DNA from: Nocardia aurea | GTDB taxonomy: Bacteria > Actinomycetota > Actinomycetes > Mycobacteriales > Mycobacteriaceae | Direction: 5' to 3' | DNA length: 64,000 nucleotides | Assembly: GCF_003123685.1 (NCBI RefSeq) | Contig: NZ_QCYJ01000137.1 | Location: forward strand, 1-64,000 | In this document: positions 8,097 to 16,242 of the stretch, piece after piece | Position numbering within the stretch: position 1 is the stretch's first letter | How the letters are laid out: each line of letters starts with the position of its first letter | Program-made: the position numbers and the translations under genes | The notes under the pieces: model-generated | Seen by the model: only the letters and a program-made list of their open reading frames with translations | Database searches by the model: none | Told to the model about the DNA's origin: nothing

Positions 8097-8786
8097 TCAC
8101 CCCTGTTGCCAGACCACGCCCGATACCTTGATGTGGGCGATGCCGGAGGCACCGGATTCGTAGTCGACGCGGGCGTATCCGGTTCGATTCTGCTCGAGCT
8201 GGATACACAGGTGTGTGCCGGAGGGAACCTCATCCCACGGTAGCGGGGATCCGTCGCCGACGCGGTCGCGGCAATCCTGGTACGACGGCTTCTGTTTTCC
8301 GAACGCGGTCAAGGAGTTCCCGGGCCCCGGGGACACCCCCGACTCGGACACCCCGAGGTCGGCGTCGAAGGAGAATTCCAGCACCCAACTGCCGGGGGTG
8401 GTCATTCGGACTCCGAGTTTCAGGAAAGCGAATTGCAGATCGACCGAGCCCGAGCTGAATTGTCGTGGTTGTGCACCCACCGAGGAGGAGGTGACCGGCG
8501 CGCGCGTCGACGTCACCGGTGTCGATGTGGGAGGGGGATTCACGATGACCGTCGACGGTGCGCTCGACGTCGACTCCGCGACAAAGTTCCGCGAATCGTG
8601 CGATCCCGCCGTGCCCTGCACGAACGCGATGAGGATCGAGACGGGGATCCCGACTATGGCGGCGATGCCGCCGATCCTCGCCCACCGTTCACCGACGGAC
8701 AAGCCGCCACCCGCCGGGGCGGGCGTCGGGCCACCGGCGGGTGGCGGTGAGGCCCCTCCCGATGTGTCAGGACCAGTCGATGTCAT
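8097..8786 (-). CDS. Single-pass membrane-anchored protein
   Basis: A 229-residue protein of unknown function. Residues 1-30 are a Pro/Gly-rich cytoplasmic start, and residues ~37-57 are one transmembrane helix (IGGIAAIVGIPVSILIAFV). A Ser/Thr/Pro-rich linker (about 70-105) leads to an extracytoplasmic C-terminal domain of ~120 residues with aromatic strands (GSWVLEFSFDADLG, CIQLEQNRTGYARVDYE) and two cysteines that could pair. This layout is common among Nocardia envelope proteins. It lies 91 bp upstream of the propeller lipoprotein on the same strand and could be cotranscribed with it. Confidence 0.7.
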   Translation of the reverse strand: MTSTGPDTSGGASPPPAGGPTPAPAGGGLSVGERWARIGGIAAIVGIPVSILIAFVQGTAGSHDSRNFVAESTSSAPSTVIVNPPPTSTPVTSTRAPVTSSSVGAQPRQFSSGSVDLQFAFLKLGVRMTTPGSWVLEFSFDADLGVSESGVSPGPGNSLTAFGKQKPSYQDCRDRVGDGSPLPWDEVPSGTHLCIQLEQNRTGYARVDYESGASGIAHIKVSGVVWQQG

Positions 8787-9074
8787 TTCTCCCCTTCACC
8801 GCCCGCACTGTCGAACACTTCAGGTACACCAGCCGTACGCCCGCCGCCTTCGCGGCGCGTCCTCCCTTTCGACGGATCGGGGCCGAACGAACTGCCCCGA
8901 ACACGGCGCGCATGAGCCCGTACCCCACCGTCAGAACTACACGAGGCGCACCGTCACGGGAATCATAATGTCCGCAAGCGGTTTTCGTCAGCCGTCGATC
9001 GGCGCGCGCCCGAGGATGCGCGATGGAACTCGACCTTGCTCACGTTCGATCAACGGAACTAACCTCGGTTCACC

Positions 9075-9464
9075 ATGGCCAATCTGCTCGGCATCAACCA
9101 TCTGACTCTGTCCACACCCGATCTCGATCGGCTCGTGTCCTTCTACACCGAATTAGTGGGAGCACGAGTCGCGTTCGAGCGCGCGGCAACCTCGACCGAT
9201 CCGCGTATCGCGGTCCTCGACGTCGGCGGAGCCGATCATCTGATGATCGTCGAAACCGCCGCCGTCCCACCCGCTGGTCTCGACCCGCTGGGAAGGGCCG
9301 GATGGGGACTGCGGGTGGGAACCTATGAGCACCTGTGCGAGGTACGCGAGCGAATCCTGAATGCGGGCCGGTCGGTGGGGCAGGTCGAGACACTGCCGAC
9401 GCAATGGACGATGACCGCGCACGACCCCGACGGTCGTCCCGTGGATATCCGAGCCCATCGCTGA
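9075..9464 (+). CDS. VOC family protein (glyoxalase-like)
   Basis: A 129-residue vicinal oxygen chelate fold protein. The first beta-alpha-beta unit is INHLTLSTPDLDRLVSFYTELVGARVAFE, with His9 as the likely first metal ligand. The second unit starts at WGLRVGTYEHLCEVRERI and ends at MTAHDPDGRPVDIRAHR. The family covers glyoxalase I, extradiol dioxygenases and fosfomycin-resistance thiol transferases. The usual final Glu ligand in the D-P-D-G-x-x-x-E strand is replaced by Asp or absent here (DPDGRPVDIRA), so catalytic activity is uncertain. It starts at the ATG at 9075 and stands alone. Confidence 0.8.
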   Translation: MANLLGINHLTLSTPDLDRLVSFYTELVGARVAFERAATSTDPRIAVLDVGGADHLMIVETAAVPPAGLDPLGRAGWGLRVGTYEHLCEVRERILNAGRSVGQVETLPTQWTMTAHDPDGRPVDIRAHR

Positions 9465-9721
9465 GCGTCGCGCATCCACGCGACGACCGTCGAGATCGGC
9501 ACCACGATCCGGGCCGCAGGATCTGCGATGCCGCATCCGCCATCGCAGATCGCCGACGGGCGGCGTCGATCAGGCAGGGGTTGCCGATTCGGGGCCGCTA
9601 CCCCCGAACGGCGCAATGCCCCCGGCCACAATGTCTATATCGCCGCGGCGCTGCGGGCAGTGCCCCCGTCGTCACCGGCGCACTCGTGCTCGCCACCAAC
9701 CGATCTCCGCGTCGGCCAACC

Positions 9722-9988
9722 CTAAACGACCGGTCCCGCGACCGAGTGAACGAGGGTGATCAAGGGCACCACCGCGAGCGCCAGGGCCACGCAGTAGCCA
9801 ACGACGCTCCAGGTCCAGTGTCCGCTGGTGATCAGTTTGACCTGCCGGTCGAGGAAGTCGAGCAGGTTGACCGGCGGGGTCTCGGCGCGCATCAGCGCCA
9901 GGCAGGTGAGCGAGCGGCACTTCTCGCACCTGTCGGTTTCGGGATCCGGCCTCTCGGTGACGGGGATGGGGGTCTGGTTCGTCGGCAT
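9722..9988 (-). CDS. Small membrane protein with Cys motif
   Basis: An 88-residue protein of unknown function. A cysteine cluster RCEKCRSLTC near residues 20-30 could bind metal or iron-sulfur. A conserved-looking amphipathic stretch (PPVNLLDFLDRQVKLI) follows, then one C-terminal transmembrane helix (VVGYCVALALAVVPLITLV). The ATG at 9988 has AAGGAGGAG just upstream, which rules out the longer form from 10063. It is divergent from the sigma-factor operon with ~200 bp between them. Confidence 0.65.
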   Translation of the reverse strand: MPTNQTPIPVTERPDPETDRCEKCRSLTCLALMRAETPPVNLLDFLDRQVKLITSGHWTWSVVGYCVALALAVVPLITLVHSVAGPVV

Positions 9989-10186
9989 GAGCAAACTCCT
10001 CCTTGATCGCGTTCGATGACCTTCTAGTGAAAGCGGCGCTCGAATCCCCCCGGGCACAGACATTTCGACGAATTATCGAGCCGAGGGGGATGTTCCCGCC
10101 CGCTGCCCTATAACTGCGGTGACCGTGCGCACGACTCGCGCCGGAACTGCCCGACGGCGAACGGTGTGTACGTGGAGGAGGAAGCG

Positions 10187-11017
10187 ATGGGCTCGTCACA
10201 CAGCGGGGCGATACCACCGGGGAGACAGACCCCCATGATGGCCACCGACAGACCCTCGGGCGCCGCGACCGGTGCGATCGAGGATGTCATCGACGAGGCC
10301 ACCGATAAACTGGAGGAAGCGGCTGCCGAGTGGGAAATACATCAGCTACTGGTCGAATGCGGGGCTCGAGGCCCCGAGTGGGAACTGGTCGTCGACCGCA
10401 TCGCGCGATACGCGAAAGCAGTACTCGACGCTTGGCTACGAACCGGCGCGATATACGGCGAGCTGGGAAAGTGCCGTATCCACGTCGAGGCGTCGGAACG
10501 TCAGCGTCTTCGCCTCGCCTTCAACGAGGACCTCCGCGAGGAAATTCTCGCCACCACCATCGTCAGCGCCCTGGAGGCACTTCAGAAGGACATCCGCCAA
10601 GGGATCGGCTGGGATCCCGGGAAGGGAGCGAAACTGACGACCTACTTCCTGCGCGGCTGTCTCTTCCACTTCAAGACAGTGTTCGAATACCACCTCCGGT
10701 CCGAGCGCGCGAACCTACAGAACCACGCCGGCCCTTCTGATCTCGACCCACTCGACGAACTCCACTACGACTCCCTCTGCGACACCGGCCTCGGCGCCGA
10801 CCCGGCCGACCTTGTCGGTGACCAGGATTTGATCAGACGACATCTCGCCCCGCTGACCGAGCAAGAACGTCAGATCGTCTATTGGCACACCGCCGGATAC
10901 ACGCACGCCGAGATAGCGCAGCTTCTCGACACGACAGCCAAGGCCATCGAACGAAAGTGGGCCCGACTCCGGGCCAAGCACCAGTGGATCGCCAACCTCT
11001 CCTCGAGGAGATCATGA
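10187..11017 (+). CDS. Divergent sigma-70-like factor
   Basis: A 276-residue protein built like a sigma-70 family factor. Residues ~65-190 resemble a region-2-like helical part, with DLREEILATTIVSALEAL and GWDPGKGAKLTTYFLRGCLFHFKTVFEYHLRSER; the phrase W-D-P-x-K-G-A-x-L-x-T-Y-F is typical of an actinobacterial sigma-like subgroup. Residues ~218-265 are a region-4 helix-turn-helix: LTEQERQIVYWHTAGYTHAEIAQLLDTT, then AIERKWARLRAKH. The ATG at 10187 follows GGAGGAGGAAG, so I reject the upstream GTG at 10166. The gene overlaps the TPR gene by ATGA (11014-11017), so the two products are probably made together. No anti-sigma gene is recognisable; the TPR partner may play that part (inference). Confidence 0.75.
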   Translation: MGSSHSGAIPPGRQTPMMATDRPSGAATGAIEDVIDEATDKLEEAAAEWEIHQLLVECGARGPEWELVVDRIARYAKAVLDAWLRTGAIYGELGKCRIHVEASERQRLRLAFNEDLREEILATTIVSALEALQKDIRQGIGWDPGKGAKLTTYFLRGCLFHFKTVFEYHLRSERANLQNHAGPSDLDPLDELHYDSLCDTGLGADPADLVGDQDLIRRHLAPLTEQERQIVYWHTAGYTHAEIAQLLDTTAKAIERKWARLRAKHQWIANLSSRRS

Positions 11018-12285
11018 TGAACACCCGACCCGACAGCACCGTGCCCGACCGGCTCATCCGGATGCGCGCGCTGATCGAGCGGTCCTCTCTGGGAGAAGAA
11101 GGCGCTCGCAGACTCGCCCACCGGACCTCCGACGAGCAGGTCGACCGCATCCGTCAGCGACTCCAGTCCGCCGGCCCGCCCGACAGCGGCGACGCGCCGC
11201 AAGCACCCCCCTCGAGCCCGGCGACACCAGCGCCGCGCACCGCGCGCCGCGCGGTCGATGTCCTGGAGTTGCCGACAGTTCCGCGGATCCTGAGTCCCGA
11301 CGACCGCGCGACGACCTCGGCGCTGATCACGAAGATGCGAGAAGTGTTGAGCGCATACCCCGTCCGGCGTTTCGACGCGTCGGGCTCGGCGATGGTCTTG
11401 GATACCGTGGCCGCGATGTCGGAGGCGTTGATCGAGGATCGAGACGCGCGTTCGGCCCTGCGCCTGATGCAGGCCGCCTCATCACATCTGCAGGTGCTGG
11501 GCCGCCACGATCAGCGCGGATTCCGGGTTCGGCGTGCCTGGGCCGCGGCTCGGTCGGAACTGGGCCACTATCGAACGGCCGAACGACTGCTGCGTCGGCT
11601 CAGAGATGACGAACAGCGGGTCATGAACTTCGCCGAACCGTGGACGGAAATACATCTCCAGTGGACGTTCGTCCGCCGCGGCGAGATGTCGCAAGCCGCA
11701 GAGGGATTCCAGACGCTGAGCACCGGACTTGCTGCCCGATCGGACCACGTCGACATCGCGGCACTCGGACATCTGGAATGCAGGTGGAACTGGGTTCGGG
11801 GGCAACAGGGACTGGTCGAGCAATCGGCGAATGGCTACAACAGCGTAATCGAGGGCCGGTCCGCCGTTCTGGGCCCTGACGATCCCGAAACCCTCGACGC
11901 GAAGCAGTCGTTGGGGGCGATGCTCCAACTCAACGGCCAACTCGCGCAGGCCATCTCCATCCTGGAGGGCGTGCTGGAAGACCGCAGGCGCGTCCTGGGA
12001 GAAGCGCATCCCGACACGCTGGAGACCTCGAAGTACCTCTGTCTGGCTCTTTTTCGGACAGAGCCACGCAACGACCACGCTCTCGCCCGGACAATCGGGA
12101 ACCTTCGGGACATCCTGTTCGCCCAAGCCGAAAGCCACGGTCCGGGTCATCCGATCACACTCGACACCGCCATGCGGCTCCGCCAAGTCCAGGCACCCCC
12201 CGCTGAGGCGCGCTCGACTCCGACCGAAACCGAACAAGGGCGAGTCCCCGTCTCGACTCCGACCGACTCTCGACAACGACAGTGA
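11014..12285 (+). CDS. TPR protein coupled to sigma factor
   Basis: A 423-residue cytoplasmic protein. Residues 1-90 are a charged, Pro/Ala-rich, probably unstructured start. From ~110 onward it is all helical with tetratricopeptide repeats. The clearest lie at ~280-380 and have the kinesin-light-chain-like spacing: RSAVLGPDDPETLDAKQSLGAMLQLNGQLAQAISILEGVLEDRRRVLGEAHPDTLETSKYL (positions 11851-12036). Such proteins serve as scaffolds or peptide-binding sensors. Its start lies in the stop codon of the sigma-like gene, and 8 nt separate its stop from the isomerase start, which points to a three-gene operon. A role in controlling the sigma factor is inference from this coupling. Confidence 0.75.
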   Translation: MMNTRPDSTVPDRLIRMRALIERSSLGEEGARRLAHRTSDEQVDRIRQRLQSAGPPDSGDAPQAPPSSPATPAPRTARRAVDVLELPTVPRILSPDDRATTSALITKMREVLSAYPVRRFDASGSAMVLDTVAAMSEALIEDRDARSALRLMQAASSHLQVLGRHDQRGFRVRRAWAAARSELGHYRTAERLLRRLRDDEQRVMNFAEPWTEIHLQWTFVRRGEMSQAAEGFQTLSTGLAARSDHVDIAALGHLECRWNWVRGQQGLVEQSANGYNSVIEGRSAVLGPDDPETLDAKQSLGAMLQLNGQLAQAISILEGVLEDRRRVLGEAHPDTLETSKYLCLALFRTEPRNDHALARTIGNLRDILFAQAESHGPGHPITLDTAMRLRQVQAPPAEARSTPTETEQGRVPVSTPTDSRQRQ

Positions 12286-12293
12286 GGAAATCG

Positions 12294-13247
12294 ATGAAAC
12301 TTGGAATGCTGACGGCGGCTCTGGGCCGGATGACTCTGGAACAGATCGCGTCCTGGGCCCCCGACGCGGGATATCAGGCACTCGAGATAGCGGCCTGGCC
12401 GGTCGGCAGCGAGCACATCCACCAAGCCGCCCACCTCGACGTCGCCGGCTTCGGCAGCGCCGACGCCGCCCGCGTCGCCGACCTGATGGGCCGCCACGGA
12501 CTGAGCATCTCCGCGGTGACCTACTGCGACAACAACCTGCACCACGACGACGCCGAACGCGACCGGATCCACCAGCACCTACGCGCCTGCATCGACGCGG
12601 CAGCAACCCTCGAGGTCCGCCAAGTCACCACCTTCATCGGCCGCGACGTCACGCTGCCGGTGGCCGACAACCTCGAACTGGCAGAACAGCACCTGCCACC
12701 ACTGGTCCGGTACGCGGCCGAGCGCGGTGTGAAACTGCTGGCCGAGAACTGCCCGATGGAAGGCTGGCACCCCGACGGGTACCCGGGCAACCTCGCCTAC
12801 TCCCCCGAACTCTGGGACTGGATGGCCGAACTCGGCTTCGGCCTCGCCTACGACCCGTCCCATCTGCCCTGGCTCGGGATCGACCCCATCGACGCCCTCG
12901 AACACGCGCTCCGGGCCGGAATCGTCGGCCACGTCCAAGCCAAGGACATCCAGATCGACCCATGCGCACGCACCCGCTACGGCGTCTTCGGCAAAACAGT
13001 CACACGCACCTCGTCCACCGACGTCGGGTGGTGGCGCTACCGAGTGCCCGGCCGCGGCCAACTCGACTGGAATCGGATCATCGATACCCTCTACAGGGCC
13101 GGATACGACGGTGACGTCGCCGTCGAACACGAAGACCCCGTCTGGGGCGGCACCCTCGACAAGACCCTCCAAGGCATGAGCATCGCCGCGAACACCCTGC
13201 GTCCCCTCATCGTTACGGCTGCTCGGGACCGGTTGGCCGAAGACTGA
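12294..13247 (+). CDS. TIM-barrel sugar phosphate isomerase/epimerase family
   Basis: A 317-residue enzyme of the xylose-isomerase-like TIM-barrel (AP endonuclease 2) superfamily. It shows MKLGMLTAALGRMTLEQIASWAPDAGYQALEI at the first strand (12294-12389), a metal-ligand Glu in LLAENCPMEGW, YDPSHLPWLGIDP, GHVQAKD, then VPGRGQLDWNRIIDTLYRAGYDGDVAVEHEDPVW near the end. Conserved Glu, Asp/His and Glu residues fit a divalent-metal site. Members include inosose dehydratases and hydroxypyruvate or tagatose isomerases; the substrate cannot be told. The ATG at 12294 has GAGGAA 7 nt upstream. It is the third gene of the sigma-TPR operon. Confidence 0.85.
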   Translation: MKLGMLTAALGRMTLEQIASWAPDAGYQALEIAAWPVGSEHIHQAAHLDVAGFGSADAARVADLMGRHGLSISAVTYCDNNLHHDDAERDRIHQHLRACIDAAATLEVRQVTTFIGRDVTLPVADNLELAEQHLPPLVRYAAERGVKLLAENCPMEGWHPDGYPGNLAYSPELWDWMAELGFGLAYDPSHLPWLGIDPIDALEHALRAGIVGHVQAKDIQIDPCARTRYGVFGKTVTRTSSTDVGWWRYRVPGRGQLDWNRIIDTLYRAGYDGDVAVEHEDPVWGGTLDKTLQGMSIAANTLRPLIVTAARDRLAED

Positions 13248-13254
13248 GTCGGAG

Positions 13255-13285
13255 TCGGGGCCGGTCGCCAGTCGGCCGACCCCGA
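13255..13285 (+). terminator. Terminator hairpin after sigma-TPR-isomerase operon
   Basis: Stem TCGGGGCCGGTCG / CGGCCGACCCCGA with a 5-nt loop, one mismatch and one G-U pair, beginning 8 nt after the isomerase stop codon. Confidence 0.6.
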
Positions 13286-13529
13286 GGTGAGCGATCCGGC
13301 ACAATGGGCGCTGCGACCCGGCCGATGATGAAGTCACGCTCGCACGGATCGAGGTCGGCGCTGAACGTGCGGGTCAGGGCGGTCATGAAAGGCGCGGTCC
13401 AGGCCGATGGTCGAACGCTCGACCGATTGTCGAAATATCACGCAGCGGGTCGGTGTTGAGCAGATCTGGTGTGCTGTACTCGGATACTGGGAGCTCCCCC
13501 GAGGGCGGAGGCCCGAGAGAGGATCACGA

Positions 13530-14183
13530 ATGACATTCGGGAATGCGCTGAACTTGTCCGCGGACGAGGTCCTGTCCACTACGCGTTCGGTGCGTAAGCG
13601 GCTCGACCTCGAGCGTCCGGTGCCGCGTGAGGTACTGCTGGAATGCCTCGATCTGGCGTTGCAGGCGCCGACGGGTTCGAATTCCCAGGGCTGGCAGTGG
13701 GTGTTCGTCGAGGACGCCGCGCAGAAGCAGGCGCTGGCCGACATCTATCGGACCTCCGCGATCCCGTATCTCGCCGCACCGAAACCGGAGTTCGGCGACG
13801 AGCGCGATGAGCGCCGGCCCCACGTGCACGACTCGGCCCGGTACCTCGTCGACCACCTGCACGAGGTCCCGGTCATGCTGATCCCGTGCCTCGCGGGCCG
13901 CGCGGAGAACACCCCGGGCGTGTCGAGCGCGAGTTTCTGGGGTTCGCTGCTGCCCGCGGTGTGGAGTTTCATGCTCGCACTGCGTTCGCGCGGACTGGGC
14001 TCGGCGTGGACGACACTGCACCTCGTCGGTGACGGCGAGAAGCAGGCCGCCGACCTTCTCGGTATCCCGTTCGACAAGTACAGCCAGGGCGGCCTGTTCC
14101 CGATCGCCTACACGCGCGGCACCGACTTCCGGCCGGCGAAACGTCTGCCTGCCGAACAACTCACCCACTGGAACGGCTGGTAG
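13530..14183 (+). CDS. Nitroreductase family protein
   Basis: A 217-residue FMN-dependent nitroreductase-fold protein, which would reduce nitro groups or quinones with NAD(P)H, or act in flavin chemistry. The FMN-phosphate motif near the start is TTRSVRKRLDLERPVP, followed by LDLALQAPTGSNSQGWQWVFVED. The later flavin-contact region is WGSLLPAVWSFMLALRSRGLGSAWTTLHL and the end is QGGLFPIAYTRGTDFRPAKRLP. These are the canonical blocks in the right order, and the length is typical. The ATG at 13530 follows GAGAGGA. It stands alone. A second, distant family member lies at 53947. Confidence 0.88.
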   Translation: MTFGNALNLSADEVLSTTRSVRKRLDLERPVPREVLLECLDLALQAPTGSNSQGWQWVFVEDAAQKQALADIYRTSAIPYLAAPKPEFGDERDERRPHVHDSARYLVDHLHEVPVMLIPCLAGRAENTPGVSSASFWGSLLPAVWSFMLALRSRGLGSAWTTLHLVGDGEKQAADLLGIPFDKYSQGGLFPIAYTRGTDFRPAKRLPAEQLTHWNGW

Positions 14184-14344
14184 GCCGCGTCGTCGCCCTT
14201 GGCACACGAGTCCGCGAGCCAGTGGCGACTACCGTCCGGATCCACCGGTAATCCGACACACCCAAGGCGGCGATACTGGAACCAATTGTCGGACACGGAT
14301 TCCGGCGGCATATCTCCCCCTCTGCACCTGGCTGAGCTCGGTCG

Positions 14345-14749
14345 ATGACTTGTTTCGTCATCGATGCTCGAACCTTGCTGCACCTGGTTGATTCCGGACT
14401 TTCCATCGATCCGAGTCACCGGTTGGTCGCACCGAACTCGATCAGGTCGGAGGCGGCGCAGTTGCTGCTACGTGATGTCCGGGCGGGCAGGCGCTTCGAG
14501 CAGGATGCCCTGAAAACACACGACCGGATGACCGAGGTCAAGATCCGGCTGCTCGGCGACCGGATGTCTCGTCGCACCGCGTGGCAACTCGCCCGTCAAC
14601 ACGACTGGGACACTCTCCGAGACGCCGAGTACCTCGCGATTACTCGACTACAGGCCGATGCCTTGGCAACGGTCGACCCGGATCTCGCGGCGACAGCCCG
14701 CGATATCGTGACGGTCGCCGACATCGATGATCTGTTTTCTCCGGGATAG
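14345..14749 (+). CDS. Solitary PIN-domain protein
   Basis: A 134-residue PIN-fold protein. The four acidic positions expected for a Mg-dependent ribonuclease are present: Asp7 (FVIDART), Glu36 (IRSEAAQLLL), Asp93 (RDAEYLAITRLQA) and Asp111 (ATVDPDLA). Most bacterial PIN proteins are VapC toxins cotranscribed with a small DNA-binding antitoxin directly upstream. Here the 160 bp upstream hold no antitoxin-like frame. It could be an orphan toxin, one paired with a distant antitoxin, or a non-toxin RNase. The ribosome binding site is weak. Confidence 0.7.
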   Translation: MTCFVIDARTLLHLVDSGLSIDPSHRLVAPNSIRSEAAQLLLRDVRAGRRFEQDALKTHDRMTEVKIRLLGDRMSRRTAWQLARQHDWDTLRDAEYLAITRLQADALATVDPDLAATARDIVTVADIDDLFSPG

Positions 14750-14796
14750 GCCTCGGCGGCACCCGCCGAGACGATGTGGCGCTGAGCGACCGGACC

Positions 14797-16134
14797 TCAG
14801 GTCGGCGGGATCGACTCGATCGCGTCCCTCAGCCGGAGCAGTGCGGCGCGAAGGTCGGCGAGATCCGGGGTGCCGAGCGCCAATCGAAGCGCGGGAGGAC
14901 GATGCGCGCCGGTCGCGAACGCGTCGACGGTGGAGACGAGGATACCGGCGCGGGCGAGCACGTCCGCGACCTGATCGGGGCGCTGGTGCGGCGCGAGACC
15001 GAGCCACACCAGATACGAGCTCGGGTGGCCGGTGAGGTTCATCCCCGCGAGTGCCGTGCGGGCGACGTCCTGGCGGGCGGTGCCGTCCTCGCGCCGGTGT
15101 TTCTCCAGACGCGCCACCGTGCCGTCGCCCAACCAGCCCGTGGCCAGCGCGGTGACGAGTCCGGGGCTTCCCCAGGCCGCGGCGCGAAGAGCGCGCACGA
15201 CCCCGTCCACCGCGGAGTCGGGTACCACCGCGAACCCGAATCGCAGGCCGGGGGCCACGTTCTTCGACAAGCTCGCGACGTAGAAGGTGCGCTCGGGGGC
15301 GAGGGTTCGCAGCGGCGACGGCGGTGCCGCTGCGAGAAAGGCGTAGGTGCCGTCCTCGATGAGAAGACAGTCCCGGGAACGGGCGATGCCGACCAGGCGG
15401 TCGCGCTGTGCCCGGTCCAGTACCCATCCGAGCGGATTGTGCACCGTGGGGATCGTGTAGATCGCGCGGACCGGCCTGGTCCGGCACAGCAGATCGAGCG
15501 CGTCCAGGTCGGGGCCCGCCGCCGTGACCGGGATCGGCGCGAGCTCCAGCGAGTGGGCCGAAGCCAGTAACGTGATCCCGGGGTAGGTGAGCGCGTCCAC
15601 CGCGACCACGTCACCGGGCCGCGTCAGTGTGCGCAGTACCGAATCGAGTGCCTGTTGGGTCCCGGCTGTGAGCAGCACATTCCTCGGCGCGGTATCGATC
15701 CCGCGGTCGAGCAGATACCGGGCGACGATCGCGCGGTCGTGAGTGCGTCCACCCGGCGGGTCCTGCCGAAGCAGTGCCTCGACCTCGCCGGACACCGCGA
15801 GCTTGCGCAGCGCCTGCCGCAGCATCTCCCCCTGTCCTCGCGCGAGCGGCTGGTTGAACGAGAGATCCGCCAGTCGCGGTACCGGCAAGTCTCGTGCGGG
15901 CTCCAGACCGTCGTAGCCCGACAGCGCCCGGACGAAGGTTCCTCGGCCCGGCTCCCCCGCGACCAGACCCATGGCGGCCAGTTCGGCGTACACGCGGGTG
16001 GCGGTCGCCAACGCGATATTTCGCTCGCGTGCCAGAGCCCGATGGGTCGGAAGCCGCGAGCCCGCGGGCAGTTCCCCCGACCTGATGGCCCGGCTGAGCT
16101 CGTCGACGACGGATTTGTACGAGGGCGGTCGCAT
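14797..16134 (-). CDS. MocR/PdxR-like GntR-aminotransferase regulator
   Basis: A 445-residue fusion of a GntR winged helix (residues ~5-70: RAIRSGELPAGSRLPTHRALARERNIALATATRVYAELAAMGLV, positions 15946-16077) and a fold-type I aminotransferase domain (~100-440). The PLP-binding lysine is in FYVASLSKNVAPGLRFGF. Other PLP contacts are TAGTQQALDSV, TIPTVHNPLG and IEDGTYAF. In the known family (PdxR, GabR, TauR) the aminotransferase part senses PLP or an amine and the protein activates a divergent gene. It is divergent from a crotonase gene, and a large inverted repeat lies between the two. The start at 16134 is supported by AAAAGGTG. Confidence 0.88.
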   Translation of the reverse strand: MRPPSYKSVVDELSRAIRSGELPAGSRLPTHRALARERNIALATATRVYAELAAMGLVAGEPGRGTFVRALSGYDGLEPARDLPVPRLADLSFNQPLARGQGEMLRQALRKLAVSGEVEALLRQDPPGGRTHDRAIVARYLLDRGIDTAPRNVLLTAGTQQALDSVLRTLTRPGDVVAVDALTYPGITLLASAHSLELAPIPVTAAGPDLDALDLLCRTRPVRAIYTIPTVHNPLGWVLDRAQRDRLVGIARSRDCLLIEDGTYAFLAAAPPSPLRTLAPERTFYVASLSKNVAPGLRFGFAVVPDSAVDGVVRALRAAAWGSPGLVTALATGWLGDGTVARLEKHRREDGTARQDVARTALAGMNLTGHPSSYLVWLGLAPHQRPDQVADVLARAGILVSTVDAFATGAHRPPALRLALGTPDLADLRAALLRLRDAIESIPPT

Positions 16135-16162
16135 ACGTCACCTTTTCCGGGGCGGGCATTGT

Positions 16163-16192
16163 ATCCAGGACAATAAGTGGATTGTCTTGGAT
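16163..16192. promoter_or_regulatory. Operator between MocR regulator and crotonase gene
   Basis: Inverted repeat ATCCAGGACAAT / ATTGTCTTGGAT (12-nt arms, one mismatch, 6-nt centre), 28 bp from the regulator start and 50 bp before the crotonase start. This is the obvious binding site for the adjacent MocR-type protein. Confidence 0.65.
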
Positions 16193-16242
16193 CAGGACTT
16201 CTAGCGTAGGTGGGACCCACCACGCGGAACGGAGTCTCCGAC

